Below, in pieces: positions 22,061 through 32,600 of a stretch of 64,000 nucleotides of DNA. Positions within the stretch are counted from its first letter, which is position 1. The number at the start of each line of letters is the position of its first letter. This DNA comes from Diogma glabrata. Lineage: Eukaryota; Arthropoda; Insecta; Diptera; Cylindrotomidae. The stretch covers positions 383,261,711 to 383,325,710 of the forward strand of contig OY856187.1 of NCBI GenBank assembly GCA_963693315.1, in the 5' to 3' direction. The notes beneath the pieces were generated by a model that was given only the letters and a program-made list of their open reading frames with translations, did no database searches and was not told where the DNA came from. A program made the position numbers and the translations under genes.

Positions 22061-22547
22061 CTGAAAAACACTCGATATCCAGTGTAAAATGTTATCGGGC
22101 AAAAGTATTTTATAGATAACATATGCAAAAAATGCAATAGAACTTAAATTAAATACATGCGTATAACCTAATAACAAAAATTGAATAAATTATTATTTGC
22201 GATTACATCTCGCACACACATTAATTTTAATAATCCAAAAGTGAACTACTTACAACTGAAAAATTTACATTTTTATAAAAATTATATAATTTTTTTTTTT
22301 TTTTTTCTTGTGTGAACTACTTGAAGTGATTGCAATAATACAGAGTAAAACAACGTCTTTTTTCACTTCAAAAACTTTTTATTGTAACACAGTAATAATA
22401 ACATTTTATAGATTAACGTTTTGTTATTTTTATAGCTTTAATATATTTCGGGCATTGGCATATTGTAATTTTTATTTCGAAGTATTACTCAATAATTAAT
22501 AATTTAAATTTTTAACAATCACCTTTGTTTGCACTCAATTATTTCCA
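22061..22547. other. AT-rich spacer, no gene seen
   Basis: Contains a long T run near 22290-22307 and no supportable feature. Confidence 0.5.
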
Positions 22548-22672
22548 TATTACTTCGGTCAGAAAGAACTGAGTATTACATTCGTGAGCCAAAGGTGAAT
22601 TTCTTACCCTCCAATTTTTTTGGTATTTTTCGACGTTTTAGGACCAACTGATTCTAAAAAAGCAAAATAATA
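22548..22672 (+). repeat. Fragment of composite repeat R4 (head end)
   Basis: GTATTACATTCGTGAGC, TTTCGACGTTTTAGGACC and CTGATTCTAAAAAAGC match, inverted, the outer end of the R4 copy at 62005-62125. This places the R4 left terminus in a second context. Confidence 0.7.
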
Positions 22673-22819
22673 TTGCGATGCTGATGCATAGGCTGACTTC
22701 ACCAGCTAATATTGATATATAATATTAATGTATAATGAGTTCCCCCCGCATGGAGGGATCAGTTTTTTTTGTTTTTAAATTTTTTTTTTGATCTGCGGGT
22801 GTGACAACCACGCGTACTC

Positions 22820-24290
22820 CAGTCCCTGTTATTGACATACGATTTAACGTGAGATATCACATACCGCTGGCAATAGCAATGAGATATCACTAGATAAGGT
22901 GACATTTTAGGGGTGGTGGCGGATGAACTGTATTCAGTCAACGGTAGCACCCTCAATCTTAGCTATGAAATAATCCTTGATGATGAGACGCTATTGCTTC
23001 CTTGAGGAAACGAGCCTTCATATAACTATGTGTGTGGTTTAATCTTCAAGAAAGACCGTGCGTCACAGGATCAAGGAATATACAGCCGGCTGGATTATTG
23101 GCAACTACATTTTTGTTTTGTTTCAGCAAATTTTTGGAAAAATTTGCTATGTACTTTTTAATTTACTTTTTTTTTCTCTATTCTATCATAAAATATTGGC
23201 CTATGTCATATTTTGTCAGTGATAGGATTTTTTGTTTAGTTATCCATTCTTTAACCAAAAATATAAAAAACAAAAAAGAAAGATTTACGTCCATCAACAT
23301 CTTTAAACGTATGTTGTTGTGGGACCTTGGTCTTAAAAGGTTGTTATGTGTTATTGTGACCCGGGAAAAAATAGAGAGATCTAAAAAGATCTGATTAGAT
23401 CTCTATTGATCAAATTAGATCTAATGAGATCTTTGTTTTGAGTCAAAAAAATGAGAGTTTGATCTTTTCAGATCTAAAGAGACCTCTTTAGATCAAGGTA
23501 GATCTTCAAAGATCAAAGAAAAAAATTAGCGTATGATCTTTGAAGATCTACAAAGATCTGAAAAGATCTCTTCAAATCTTGATAGATCTTCAAAGATCTA
23601 TGTAAAAATTGGCGTTTGATCTTTGGTGATCAATCGAGATTTAAAAAGATCTCTTCAGATCTGCAAAAGTCAAACACTAGTTTTTATCTTTGATCTTTGA
23701 AGATCTACCACGATTTACAGAAGATCTACCACGAGATCTGAAAAAATGTGAAAATATAAAAAAAAGTTTACAAAAATATTGTTCAGATCTAAAGAGATCT
23801 CAGCCAATTTTCTAACAACTTAACAGTATATTTATTTGCATGTGACGATTATATGTCTTTGCATATTTAATTGAGTTATTTTCATAACTAGGTAGTTAGC
23901 ATAATTAATTGAGTTATTTTCCACTTTTTGTGCTTCTTTTGTTTTTTCTGAAGTCGGTTCTATTTTTTTTTTAAAGTTTATTTTTAATAAATGGGATCTT
24001 GTTAGATCAAATAAGATCTTGATAGATCAAAGCAGATCTAAATGTATCAAAGAAGATCTGCATAGATCCAAGAAGCTTTGCATTTTGGTACATATCTATA
24101 AAGATCTGTTTTGATCTACGAAGATCTGCACAGATCGTAGTAGATATGTTCCAAAATGCAGATCTACGCAGATCTGCTAAAGCAGATCTGATAAGATCTC
24201 TTCAGATCTCTGTATTTTTTCCCGGGGACACATATTGTAATTCCTACTACACAACACATTTTATTAAAAAAAAATATCCATCAAATACTT
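22820..24290 (+). repeat. Dispersed repeat family R3, copy 2, split by a GATC-rich transposon
   Basis: It matches copy 1 over GAGATATCACATACCGCTGG, ATTGGCCTATGTCATAT, GTATGTTGTTGTGGGACC and TCTTAAAAGG up to 23360. It resumes at 24227 with ACACATATTGTAATTCCTAC. A frame at 23032-23394 crosses the repeat without any motif and is not a gene. Confidence 0.72.
23361..24226. mobile_element. GATC-saturated TIR element (AGATCT array)
   Basis: The ends are inverted copies of CCGGGAAAAAATA followed by AGAGATCT, with GAC on both sides as a likely 3-bp target duplication (23358-23360 and 24227-24229). Both halves are packed with AGATCT, TGATCT and AGATCA words; I count about 43 GATC in about 870 bp. The centre (about 23815-23990) has none. 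The host repeat R3 resumes across the insertion, showing mobility. No coding capacity. The short target duplication could fit a CACTA-like or another 3-bp class, but the superfamily is undetermined. Confidence 0.82.
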
Positions 24291-24404
24291 TAATAAAAAG
24301 CTAACCAATGTCTTAGATTTCGCGTAGTTCTAATTATAAAAATATTAAAGCAACCAACCAACAAACATAAATTCTGTTGTACGAAAAAGAGTAAAAAAAA
24401 TTTA

Positions 24405-25381
24405 ACCGGAAGTGACAAACCGGAAGTTGGGATGTAGAACTGTTGTGAACCGTACTAAATGTTTATGTACCAAGTTTCATCTAATTCGATTATCAGATAC
24501 AGATGTTATTAAGCTTCCAAAAAACAGCTGCTCGGCGGACCCCCGATCACTTTGTTCACTATCGATAAAACACTAATCAGTTTCTTGTCATACATTTTTG
24601 CATCTTTTTCCAAAAAATCATCAAAATTCATTCACGAACGTATGTTATATGCTCCAAACAAACATTAAAACAATAAACAGGTGTTGGTCACGCCCCCCAC
24701 CACTAATCTCAATATTGTCCAAAAAATAATCAGTTCTTTATCATTTAGGTCTCCATATTTTTTCAAAGTGTCATTAAAATTAATTAATGAATGGAGTCTG
24801 TCAACTTGTCAACAAACTTTAAAAACAAAGTGTGAAAAGTAGGCAGTTGTATGGTAGACCCCCTCTAATTTAATCAATATGTTCCAAAAGATGATAATTA
24901 TCTTCTCACACTAATTGAAACCTTTTCCATAGGTTTCATCATAATCACTTCATTATTGTGGGCTGTAGTGTGCATAAAGACACTAAAAAACTTCAAAAAA
25001 TTACAAAAACATTTTTTTACCGGAAGTGAAAACCGGAAGTTGGGATGCAGAGCTTATGTACCAAGTTTAACAATTTGATAATCAGGTAAAGATGTTATTG
25101 AGCTTTTCATAAAAACAGGTGTAGGACACCCCCCACCACTTTGTTCATTATCGCTCAAAAACTAATCAGTTCCTTGCCATACATATTTACATCTTTTTCC
25201 TAAGTGTCATCAAAATTCATTTACGAACGAATGCTATATGCTCCCAACAAACATTGAAAAAAATGGTTACTCTATAAACAGGTGTTCGGGAGATTTCCCA
25301 CCACTTATCCCAATACTGTCCAAAAACTAATCAGTTCTTTGTTTTTTAAGTCGCCATTTTTTTTCAAAGTGTCATTAAAAT
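24405..25381 (+). repeat. CCGGAAGT-containing repeat R5, tandem units of about 614 bp
   Basis: Unit 1 starts at 24405 (ACCGGAAGTGACAAACCGGAAGTTGGGATG) and unit 2 at 25019, with matching blocks in the same order. These are ATGTACCAAGTTT, CAGATGTTATT, CAAAAACTAATCAGTT, CAAAATTCATT and CACCACT. Unit 2 is cut by the Merlin element at 25381. The block CATAATCACTTCATTATTG, GGCTGTAGTGTGCATAAAGA ends unit 1 and also opens the copy at 29490. Non-coding; class unknown. Confidence 0.82.
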
Positions 25382-25619
25382 AACGGGGCAATACTACTTA
25401 TACGGGGGTAAGCCTGATCGGATCGAGAGTAGTTTCATTGGAAAGGTCTTGACGAGACAAGCTAAAACAGGTAAAAAATCGCGGCGGTCTTGCCCCTGGA
25501 AAAAGTTGTGAGGGGTCAAAGTTTGATTTTTTTCGGTGCATTTTTTCAATTTTTCACCTAAGTAGCCAGCCATGATTTTTATTGTCAAATAAAAAATCTT
25601 GAAAAGAAACCACTTAAAA

Positions 25620-26658
25620 ATGGAGAAAATCAATTGAATTTATTTGTATGATCTGTGTAACGCTCCATCAAAGATGATTAAAAAATTATAGAATTGGGGA
25701 GTCATAACTCGTGATGGCGAATACAGATGTTACAATTGCAATGGATTTTTGAAATTAATTCGTGAACCTGACTGGTAATTTCTTTCCTTTTTATGTGTTG
25801 CAATAGTTAATTAACTATTTTAATATTAGTCCTGATGGCTCTCGATGGTATTGCAACAACAAAGCTCAAAAACTCAAGAGAAAAGCCCAACCATGGGTGG
25901 ATTTTCGCTGTGGAACTTTTTTTAAAAATTCAAAACTGAGTTTTTTCCAGAAACTTGGGTATGACAGTTTTGTTTGTTTTTGAATTTTCACTGAATGTAA
26001 TTTCCTACCCTAGTTTTGTTCATTTGTGGTGTGCTGGAGTGTCACTAGTGGTCATTTCGGATGAGATTCAAATAAGTTACAAAACAGCAAATGGTTGGTC
26101 CTCCTTTTGCCGAGAAGTTGTCTTTGGTTCTTTTATTTTGAAAGGTCAACAAACATGGGGTGAAGGAAAAATATTAGAAATGGATGAATCGAAATTTGGC
26201 AAAAGGAAGTATCATCGAGGTCACAAAGTGGAGGGTCAATGGGTGTTCAGGGGATATGAACGGGGCAGTGGAAAGGTGTTCATCGTGGCGGTTGAAAAGA
26301 GAAACAAAGACATTTTTTGCTGCTAATTGAGTAGTGGATAGCTCCGGGTACGACAATAATCAGTGATTCCAATGATGAAGGCTATGAACACTTTAAGGTA
26401 AACCATAGTGTGAACTTTAAAGATCCAGAGACCGGGGCCCATACAAATGCCTCTTGGCGGGCAGCCAAAGCGTCTATGTCAAGTTCGGGACGAACAAAAT
26501 CCAACATTCCAGGAAATTTGGCTCGCTATATGTTTCAAAAGCGCTACAAAGAAACATCTGAATTTTTGAAGTTAGCAGGGGTCTTGTACCCTGGAAAATC
26601 AATTGAAGCTTTGCTACTGCCAGACCCAGCAACTTTTGATGATTCAGACCTTGAATAA
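25620..26658 (+). pseudogene. Merlin (ISXO2/IS1595-type DDE) transposase, spliced and broken
   Basis: It would cut and paste the element through its inverted repeats. From the ATG at 25620 the frame reads MEKIN, stop, IYLYDLCNAPSKMIKKL, stop, NWGVITRDGEYRCYNCNG, a zinc-ribbon half. A candidate intron (GTAATT...ATTAG, 25775-25829) joins to PDGSRWYCNNKA. A second (GTATGA...CCTAG, 25959-26013) joins QKLG to FVHLWCAGVSLVVISDEIQ. Both are 55 bp and restore frame. The core has EMDESKFGKRKYHRGHKVEG with the first catalytic Asp. A frameshift near 26315 and a TAG follow. Then WIAPGTTIISDSNDEGYEHF carries the second Asp, and DPETGAHTNASWRAAKAS follows. The usual TIE-S/G before W, which carries the catalytic Glu, is missing here. 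The last part is GNLARYMFQKRYKE. Confidence 0.9.
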
Positions 26659-26828
26659 ATGATTTGAACAATGAATTTTCCTTCTTTACTTAATCTATAA
26701 TAATTTTTCACTTTTAATTGACACTTCCAAAGTCTATCCCTTTCTGCTCACCTTCATTTTACACTCCCAAAGTTTATCCCTTTCTGTTAAATAAAAATAT
26801 AATAAACGACTGAATTTTAAAAGATTTA

Positions 26829-27284
26829 TTAGTATATATGCAGGTTTATTTTGAATTTATGATTTTTTTTCCACCAATCGACAGCTTTCTGCAGCTCTAA
26901 GTTAGGGACCCTTTGGCGATTTACTCGGAGATCACCATTCAAGAACTCCATTCTGTTTTCTCGTACTATAAACGTAAAGTATTTCGCAGCAGCGACTGGT
27001 TCCTCGAAAAACTTGTAAAGTTTGATTGTCTTTTCTTTATAAATCGGGGAGAAATTCTTCCACTTAACCATTTCAATGATCATGAAGGGAAAAATGCCGT
27101 TGCAGAGCCCAAACGCAGCTATTTGCATACGCTTGAAGTAACTCGATTCACCAAAGAAACTATTCACAATATATTCTGGCACTTTGTCAAATGGTCCCAT
27201 CTCGTAACGGCTCAGTAAGCGTCTATGCGCTTGCCATTTATTCTTCGCGGCTTGTACACGCCAATCAATTTTCGGTGCTTCCAT
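26829..27284 (-). CDS. Unrecognised 151-aa passenger protein of the Merlin element
   Basis: Intact frame from the ATG at 27282-27284 just inside the right TIR to a stop at 26829-26831. It opens MEAPKIDWRVQAAKNKWQAH and continues RRLLSRYEMGPFDKVPEYIV. It includes FFEEPVAAAKYFTFIVRENR and ends with VDWWKKNHKFKINLHIY. It is basic and aromatic-rich, without a signal peptide, zinc motif or clear membrane helix. It converges with the transposase, and AATAAA-type signals lie between the two (about 26790-26810). Unlike the transposase it has no stop or frameshift. Merlin elements usually carry only a transposase, so this could be an accessory factor or captured host gene. I do not recognise a family. 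An upstream in-frame TTG at 27288 is a less likely start. Confidence 0.55.
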   Translation of the reverse strand: MEAPKIDWRVQAAKNKWQAHRRLLSRYEMGPFDKVPEYIVNSFFGESSYFKRMQIAAFGLCNGIFPFMIIEMVKWKNFSPIYKEKTIKLYKFFEEPVAAAKYFTFIVRENRMEFLNGDLRVNRQRVPNLELQKAVDWWKKNHKFKINLHIY

Positions 27285-27730
27285 TTTCAATTTTTCTCGT
27301 TCGCTTTTAGCTTAAGTTATGATAATAAAAATCATGGCTACTTAGGTGAAAAATTAAAAAAAATGCACCGAAAAAAACCAAAATTTGACCCCTCACAATT
27401 TTTTCCAGGGGCAAAATCGCCTCGATTTTTTACCTTTCCAATGATACCACTCTCACCCGATCCGGCTTACCCCCATATAAGTAATATTTTCCGTTGTTTG
27501 TAGGCGCCAATAATTATTTGTGTTTCAAAGCTCAGCATATATCATAAACCTTTTTTTGTTGCTTCTTGATTACAGGTATCATGAGAAAATGTTGGATAAA
27601 AAAGAAGATGAGAATCGCTGAATCCATATATTTCTATGATGTGCTTATTAGTATTAAGTTTGATTACTTTGTTTTGATTATAGTTATTATTTAACTTTGC
27701 ATCCGACACAATATTAGTGGTAGCTGCTCT

Positions 27731-28842
27731 TAGAGATGTTAAAATACTGTATTTTATTTTTTTTGTATAATACAGCGTATTATACATTGTATAATACAAA
27801 ATAAAATACCGTATATTCTGTACAAAAGTGCAATAGCCGACATACAGTGTTAGTGGTGTAACAACAAAAAATTACTTCCATCACCATTTTCAATCACAAC
27901 TAATTCATTTCCTTCTAAATAACTGCCCCGGCATTTAGATTCCTTATCGTTATCTTTATTTATATTTCTTAAACCAATGCTAATAAGATCTATTTATTCA
28001 TGTGATTCTGCTTGGTTTCAATATTAATCACTTTCATTCGCGCCGAGATATTGTATTTATGTTTTTATTTAAATTGAAGACTTATCATTTCCCATTGGTA
28101 AACTGTTGAAGATTTAAATTATGATTTTTCACATAAACAAGATTACGCCTCTTTGACTTGTAAGACAAATACTTCTTGCAGTATGAGTTAGACTGCAGAT
28201 TGAAAAAGATTTTTCTGTGACAGTGGAATATGCGGAACGATGCAACATTCCGAAGAGCCACAAACTCTTTGCCACTAAGGTAAACAATCAATATAGCTGC
28301 CATCGGTTTCAAAATGTGAGTTTTAGTTAATCAATTTGAATGTATAGAAAGAGGACTACTCAAAGATGTAAAATTGAATGACAGTCCATAGCTCATAATG
28401 AGTGGAACGGAATGAGTTCATGGCTCATAATTTTGATTTGCTGCATAAAAAAAATTTCCTATAACGGTGAACAGTAATGATGCAGCATTCGATGTTTGAA
28501 ATTTATGTTCTGTTGATATTACAACAATTTTGTTGCCATAGAAATTTGCGAATCACTAAGAATGCTTTTCTAACTGTTAGTAACAAGGGGCAATAACTCA
28601 TTAATTTCTTCTGTGTCGTTCATATATTCAAGAACCAGTAGTATATATTTTTTCAGTTATAAATTCTTCAAGTAATCCACGCGAAATCTCAATAAAATTG
28701 CAGATTACTGATTCGCGCGCCACCACAATAGAAAAAAATTTTATAATAAAATACCTTGTATTTTACTACGTTTTGGACAATACGGTATTTTACGTATAAT
28801 ACCGCGTATTATACAATAGTATTAAACACTTTTACATCACTA
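27731..28842. mobile_element. Non-autonomous hAT-like element, 1112 bp
   Basis: It is flanked by an exact 8-bp duplication, GCTGCTCT (27723-27730 and 28843-28850). The ends are TAGAGATGTTAAAATAC and, inverted, TAGTGATGTAAAA, typical of hAT termini. Subterminal regions are rich in GTATAATAC and AAAATAC palindromic words in both orientations. Short open frames inside (27542-27799, 28085-28312) lack transposase motifs. It has no coding capacity and would depend on a hAT transposase supplied elsewhere. Confidence 0.9.
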
Positions 28843-28850
28843 GCTGCTCT

Positions 28851-29445
28851 ACATACTAACACTGCATGTGCAAATAAAACACAAAACGTCCAGATAACAT
28901 TATTTTTTCTTAAAAAACTTAAGCTTTCGATTTTTTTGGTTCTGTCATATTTATATATATAATATGGCTTAAAATCTAAATTCAAGTTATCACTAAAACA
29001 AGTTATGGTTTTGAAATGTCACAAAATACAAACTCATTTTTCTGATATAAAATTGATATATTTTAAACAATTTATTAATGACAATAAATAAATATTCGAT
29101 TAATCACTAATCTATTTGATTTAAATTTAAAGACCAATCATTCGATTTAATTTTATATACTAATTGACTCGATTCACACAATTTGATCGTTTATATATCA
29201 TATTATTAGGCTTTCGTTTCCATCTCAAGTAATATTGAGCAATTTAACTTTTTTACAATAAAAAAATCATTTAATATGCAAAACATTTTTATTAATTGTA
29301 ATTGAGTTCAATTGTACAGTAGTACAAATAAACGTCCATGTTTATCACAATTGAAGAAAATTAATAAATTATTAGCGAATTTTTTTTGAATATGAATGCC
29401 ACTATTTTAGAGCAAAAATCGAAAATATCCCGTCGTTACAAATGT
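28851..29445. other. AT-rich spacer, no gene seen
   Basis: Very AT-rich sequence between the hAT-like element and the resumption of repeat R5. Confidence 0.5.
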
Positions 29446-30180
29446 GTCCTAAAAGAAGATAACTATTTTCTTATAGTAATTTGAACCTTTTTCATTAGTT
29501 TCATCATAATCACTTCATTATTGTAGGCTGTAGTGTGCATAAAGACACTGAAAAAACTTCAAAAAAATGCAAAAATTTTTTTTATCGGAAGCGAAAGTAA
29601 AAAACTGGAAAATGGGATGCAGAACTGTTGAGAATCGTATTAAATGCTTATGTATCAAGTTTCATCCAATTTGATTATCAGGTACAGATGTTATTGAGCT
29701 TAACAGGTGCTCGGGGACTTATACCACTTCACTTTCGCTCACAAATCAATCAGTTTCTCGCCGTAGATATTTGCGTCTTTTTTCCAAAGTGTCAACAAAA
29801 TTCATTCACGAACGAATATAGTATGCTCCCAACAAACATAAAAAACATAGTTGAAAAAACCACCTGTTGTATGTTACGTTAAAGCTTTTACCAACGTTTC
29901 ATGAAAACCGATCGGTAATTGTAGGCTACAGTAGGGATGAACACCTGGAAAAAAACATTTTAGCCGGAATTGACAAACCGGAAATTGATATGCAGAAATA
30001 TTGGAAACTGTACTTAAACCTTATATACCAAGTTTCCAAACTTAGAGATGTTCAGGAGACCCCCGCCATTTTGTCCAAATTTGAAATGAATCCAGATCTA
30101 CCATTTTCAGGTGAACCTGTATCATTTGCCAAAGTTTCATGAAGATCCTATGGAGAAAGGTTACCCGAACACCCACGTAC
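29446..30180 (+). repeat. CCGGAAGT-containing repeat R5, further units
   Basis: It resumes with CATAATCACTTCATTATTG and GGCTGTAGTGTGCATAAAGACACT, then a decayed TCGGAAGCG, GGGATGCAGAACTGTTG and ATCAGGTACAGATGTTATTG. A second partial unit begins near 29968 with GCCGGAATTGACAAACCGGAA. It matches the unit order at 24405-25381. Confidence 0.75.
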
Positions 30181-30582
30181 ACCAAAATTGTTATTGGTTT
30201 TTTAGATAGAAGATGGTTGAAAGATTTTTTTTTCTCGATAGATTGCATCACTGCCAATTTATTAAAATTGGTGAAGTAAAAATGTATGTCTGTCTGCCGG
30301 ACGGTCGGTTTGCCGGCCTTCACAACCGACGATATCTAGAAAACGGCTGGTTTTTAAAAATAGGCTTTCTGAATGGTAAGAGCCGAAAGCACGATGTGTT
30401 CGATAACTGTATCGGAAGTGTGTCAAGAAAATCGTCAAGTGTGCAAATCAAGAAAATATGGATATCTTTTGCTTTAAAAACGTTCATTTTAAGTGATAAT
30501 GAGTAGGAACAAAGAAGCAGGAGAAATCTTGATAGTCGGGATTGGTATGTGAGATCAAAAACTAGATTATTGCATTAAAACT

Positions 30583-31080
30583 TTGTTAAAGTGTGTCAAA
30601 AGAAAGATTTTCATGTATTATTTTACCCAATTTTTTGAAAAAAAAATGAAATTAATTATATGTATGACATAAAATTTTATTATTATTATTGAGAATTATG
30701 CCATTAGAAGTTTGTCAAAAAATGGTGTCAAGTGTGTCAAAAAAAAAAGATTTTTATGTATTTTTTTACCAAGTTTTTGGAAAAAAATAAAATTAGTTAT
30801 TTGTATGACACGAAATTTTACTAAAGAGAATTATGGCATTATAAGTTTATCAAAAAAATGTCAAGTATGTCAAAAGAATGTTTTTCATTTCTTTTATTAG
30901 GAAAAAATAAAATTAGTAATATGTATGAAATGAAATTTAATGAACATGAAATTATTATTATTGGGAATTTTATTGCATTATAAGTTTGTCAAAAAAAAGA
31001 TTTCATTTAGGTTTTCAGCCAATTTTTTGGAAAAAAAAATTAGTTGTTTGTATTACGTAAATGTAGTTGAACATGAAATT
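30583..31080 (+). repeat. Tandem units of about 140 bp within R4
   Basis: Each unit has AAGTGTGTCAAAA, a run of A and T, CCAATTTTTTGGAAAAAAA, ATTTGTATGACA and TTATGCCATTATAAGTTTGTC. Roughly three and a half to four units occur. The inverted equivalent is at 61230-61720. Confidence 0.75.
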
Positions 31081-31290
31081 GGACATGGAAATTTTTGAAT
31101 TTGTTAAAGTTTTTGAAATATGTTTGTAATTTTGAAAAAAGTTTGTAGTTTTGATTTTGTATTAATTTTTGCAATATTTTTAGAATTTTGGAAAAAGTTT
31201 GAATTTATGAATTTTTAAGAATTTTTGGAATATTATTGGAATTTAGAAAAAGTTTAAATATTTGATTTTATTCTAATTTTTGGAATTTTT

Positions 31291-32600
31291 CTCTTTCAAA
31301 TGATACCCCACTCGCTTGGGTCAAAAAAAGTTTTTTTTTACCCTCCTTACACCCATCCCCTAAATACACAGAAATATAATTATTTGAGAGTTCGCTATAA
31401 TTTTCGTTCAAAATATAGCAAATTTTCTGTCTCTATGAATTTTTTCAATTTTTTCTGTCAATCAGTGTCGAAACGTAGGGGGGGGGGGACGGTCTGGAAT
31501 TTGCACATTTTTTAGAATAACTCCAAAACTCTGTACCGCAAAATTCTAAAAAAATTGCAATGTTTCTGAAATTTGGTGCTCTTTCAAATGATGCCCCACT
31601 CGCTTGGGTCAAAAAAAGTTTTTTTTACCCCCATTACACCCATCCCCTAAACACACAGAAATATAATTATTTGAGATTTCGCTATAATTTTCGTTCAAAA
31701 TATAGCGAATTTCCAGTCTCTATGAATTTTTTCAATTTTTTCTATCAATCAGTGTCGAAACATAGGGGGGGAACGGTCTGGAATTTGCACATTTTTTAGA
31801 ATAACTCAAAAACGGTCTACCGGAAAATTTAAAAAAAATTCAATGTTTTGGAAATTTGGTGCTCTTTCAAATTTTTTCTGTCAATCAGTGTCGAAACGTA
31901 GGGGGGGGGGGACGGTCTGGAATTTGCACATTTTTTAGAATAACTCCAAAACTCTGTACCGCAAAATTCTAAAAAAATTGCAATGTTTCTGAAATTTGGT
32001 GCTCTTTCAAATGATGCCCCACTCGCTTGGGTCAAAAAAAGTTTTTTTTTACCCTCCTTACACCCATCCCCTAAATACACAGAAATATAATTATTTGAGA
32101 GTTCGCTATATTTTTCGATCAAAATATAGCAAATTTCCTGTCTTTTATGAATTTTTTCAATTTTTTCTGTCAATCAGTGTCGAAACGTAGAGGGGGGGAA
32201 CGGTCTGGAATTTGCACATTTTTTAGAATAACTCAAAAACTGTGTACCACAAAATTCTAAAAAAAATTGAAAGGTTTCTGAAATTCGGTCCTCTTTCAAA
32301 TGACACCCCACTCGCTTGGGTCAAAAAAGTTTTTTTTCGCCCTTCCCCAACCCAATCCCTTAAAACACATAAATATAATTATTTGAGAGTCCGCTATATT
32401 TTTCGTTCAGAGTTTATCAAACTTCCTGTCTCTGTGAATTTTTCAAATTTTCCTGTTAATTAGGCTCGAAATGCAAGGGGGGGACCAACTTTTTGTGTCA
32501 CTTTAATGATAATAATTCAAAAACTATGCATTGCGAAATTCTAAAAAAATGGCAATATATCTAAAATCAAGTGCTCTTTCAAATGACACCCCACATGACC
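31291..32600 (+). repeat. Tandem repeat, 283-289 bp units
   Basis: CTCTTTCAAATGAT/AC ACCCCACTCGCTTGGGTC starts units at 31291, 31579, 32002, 32291 and 32574. A truncated start at 31862 jumps straight to a later part of the unit. Each full unit also has TACACAGAAATATAATTATT, GTCAATCAGTGTCGAAACG with a poly-G run, and CGGTCTGGAATTTGCACATT. Frames crossing it repeat the same peptide and are artefacts of the array. Confidence 0.92.

Larger units (their letters stand above)
25382..27495. mobile_element. Merlin DNA transposon with a second ORF on the opposite strand
   Basis: Long terminal inverted repeats of about 175-205 bp (25382-25587 and 27321-27495) share ATACTACTTATAC/GGGGGTAAGCC, CATTGGAAAGGT, GGTAAAAAATCG, TTGTGAGGGGTCAAA, TTCGGTGCATTTTTT and TCACCTAAGTAGCC. 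The left TIR has a small extra segment near 25447-25470. Between them lie a broken Merlin/IS1016-type transposase on the plus strand and an intact 151-aa frame on the minus strand, converging near 26660-26830. No clear 8-9 bp target duplication is seen, so one side is probably rearranged. It sits inside repeat R5. Confidence 0.9.

Noticed and set aside
26913..27503. Plus-strand frames opposite the Merlin passenger ORF and right TIR
   Set aside because: The minus-strand frame is longer, starts at the TIR and has better composition; these overlap it or the TIR.
30213..32463. Several open frames of 60-100 codons with repeated peptide content
   Set aside because: They lie in the R4 head and the 283-289 bp tandem array and repeat with the DNA; no start or motif is conserved.
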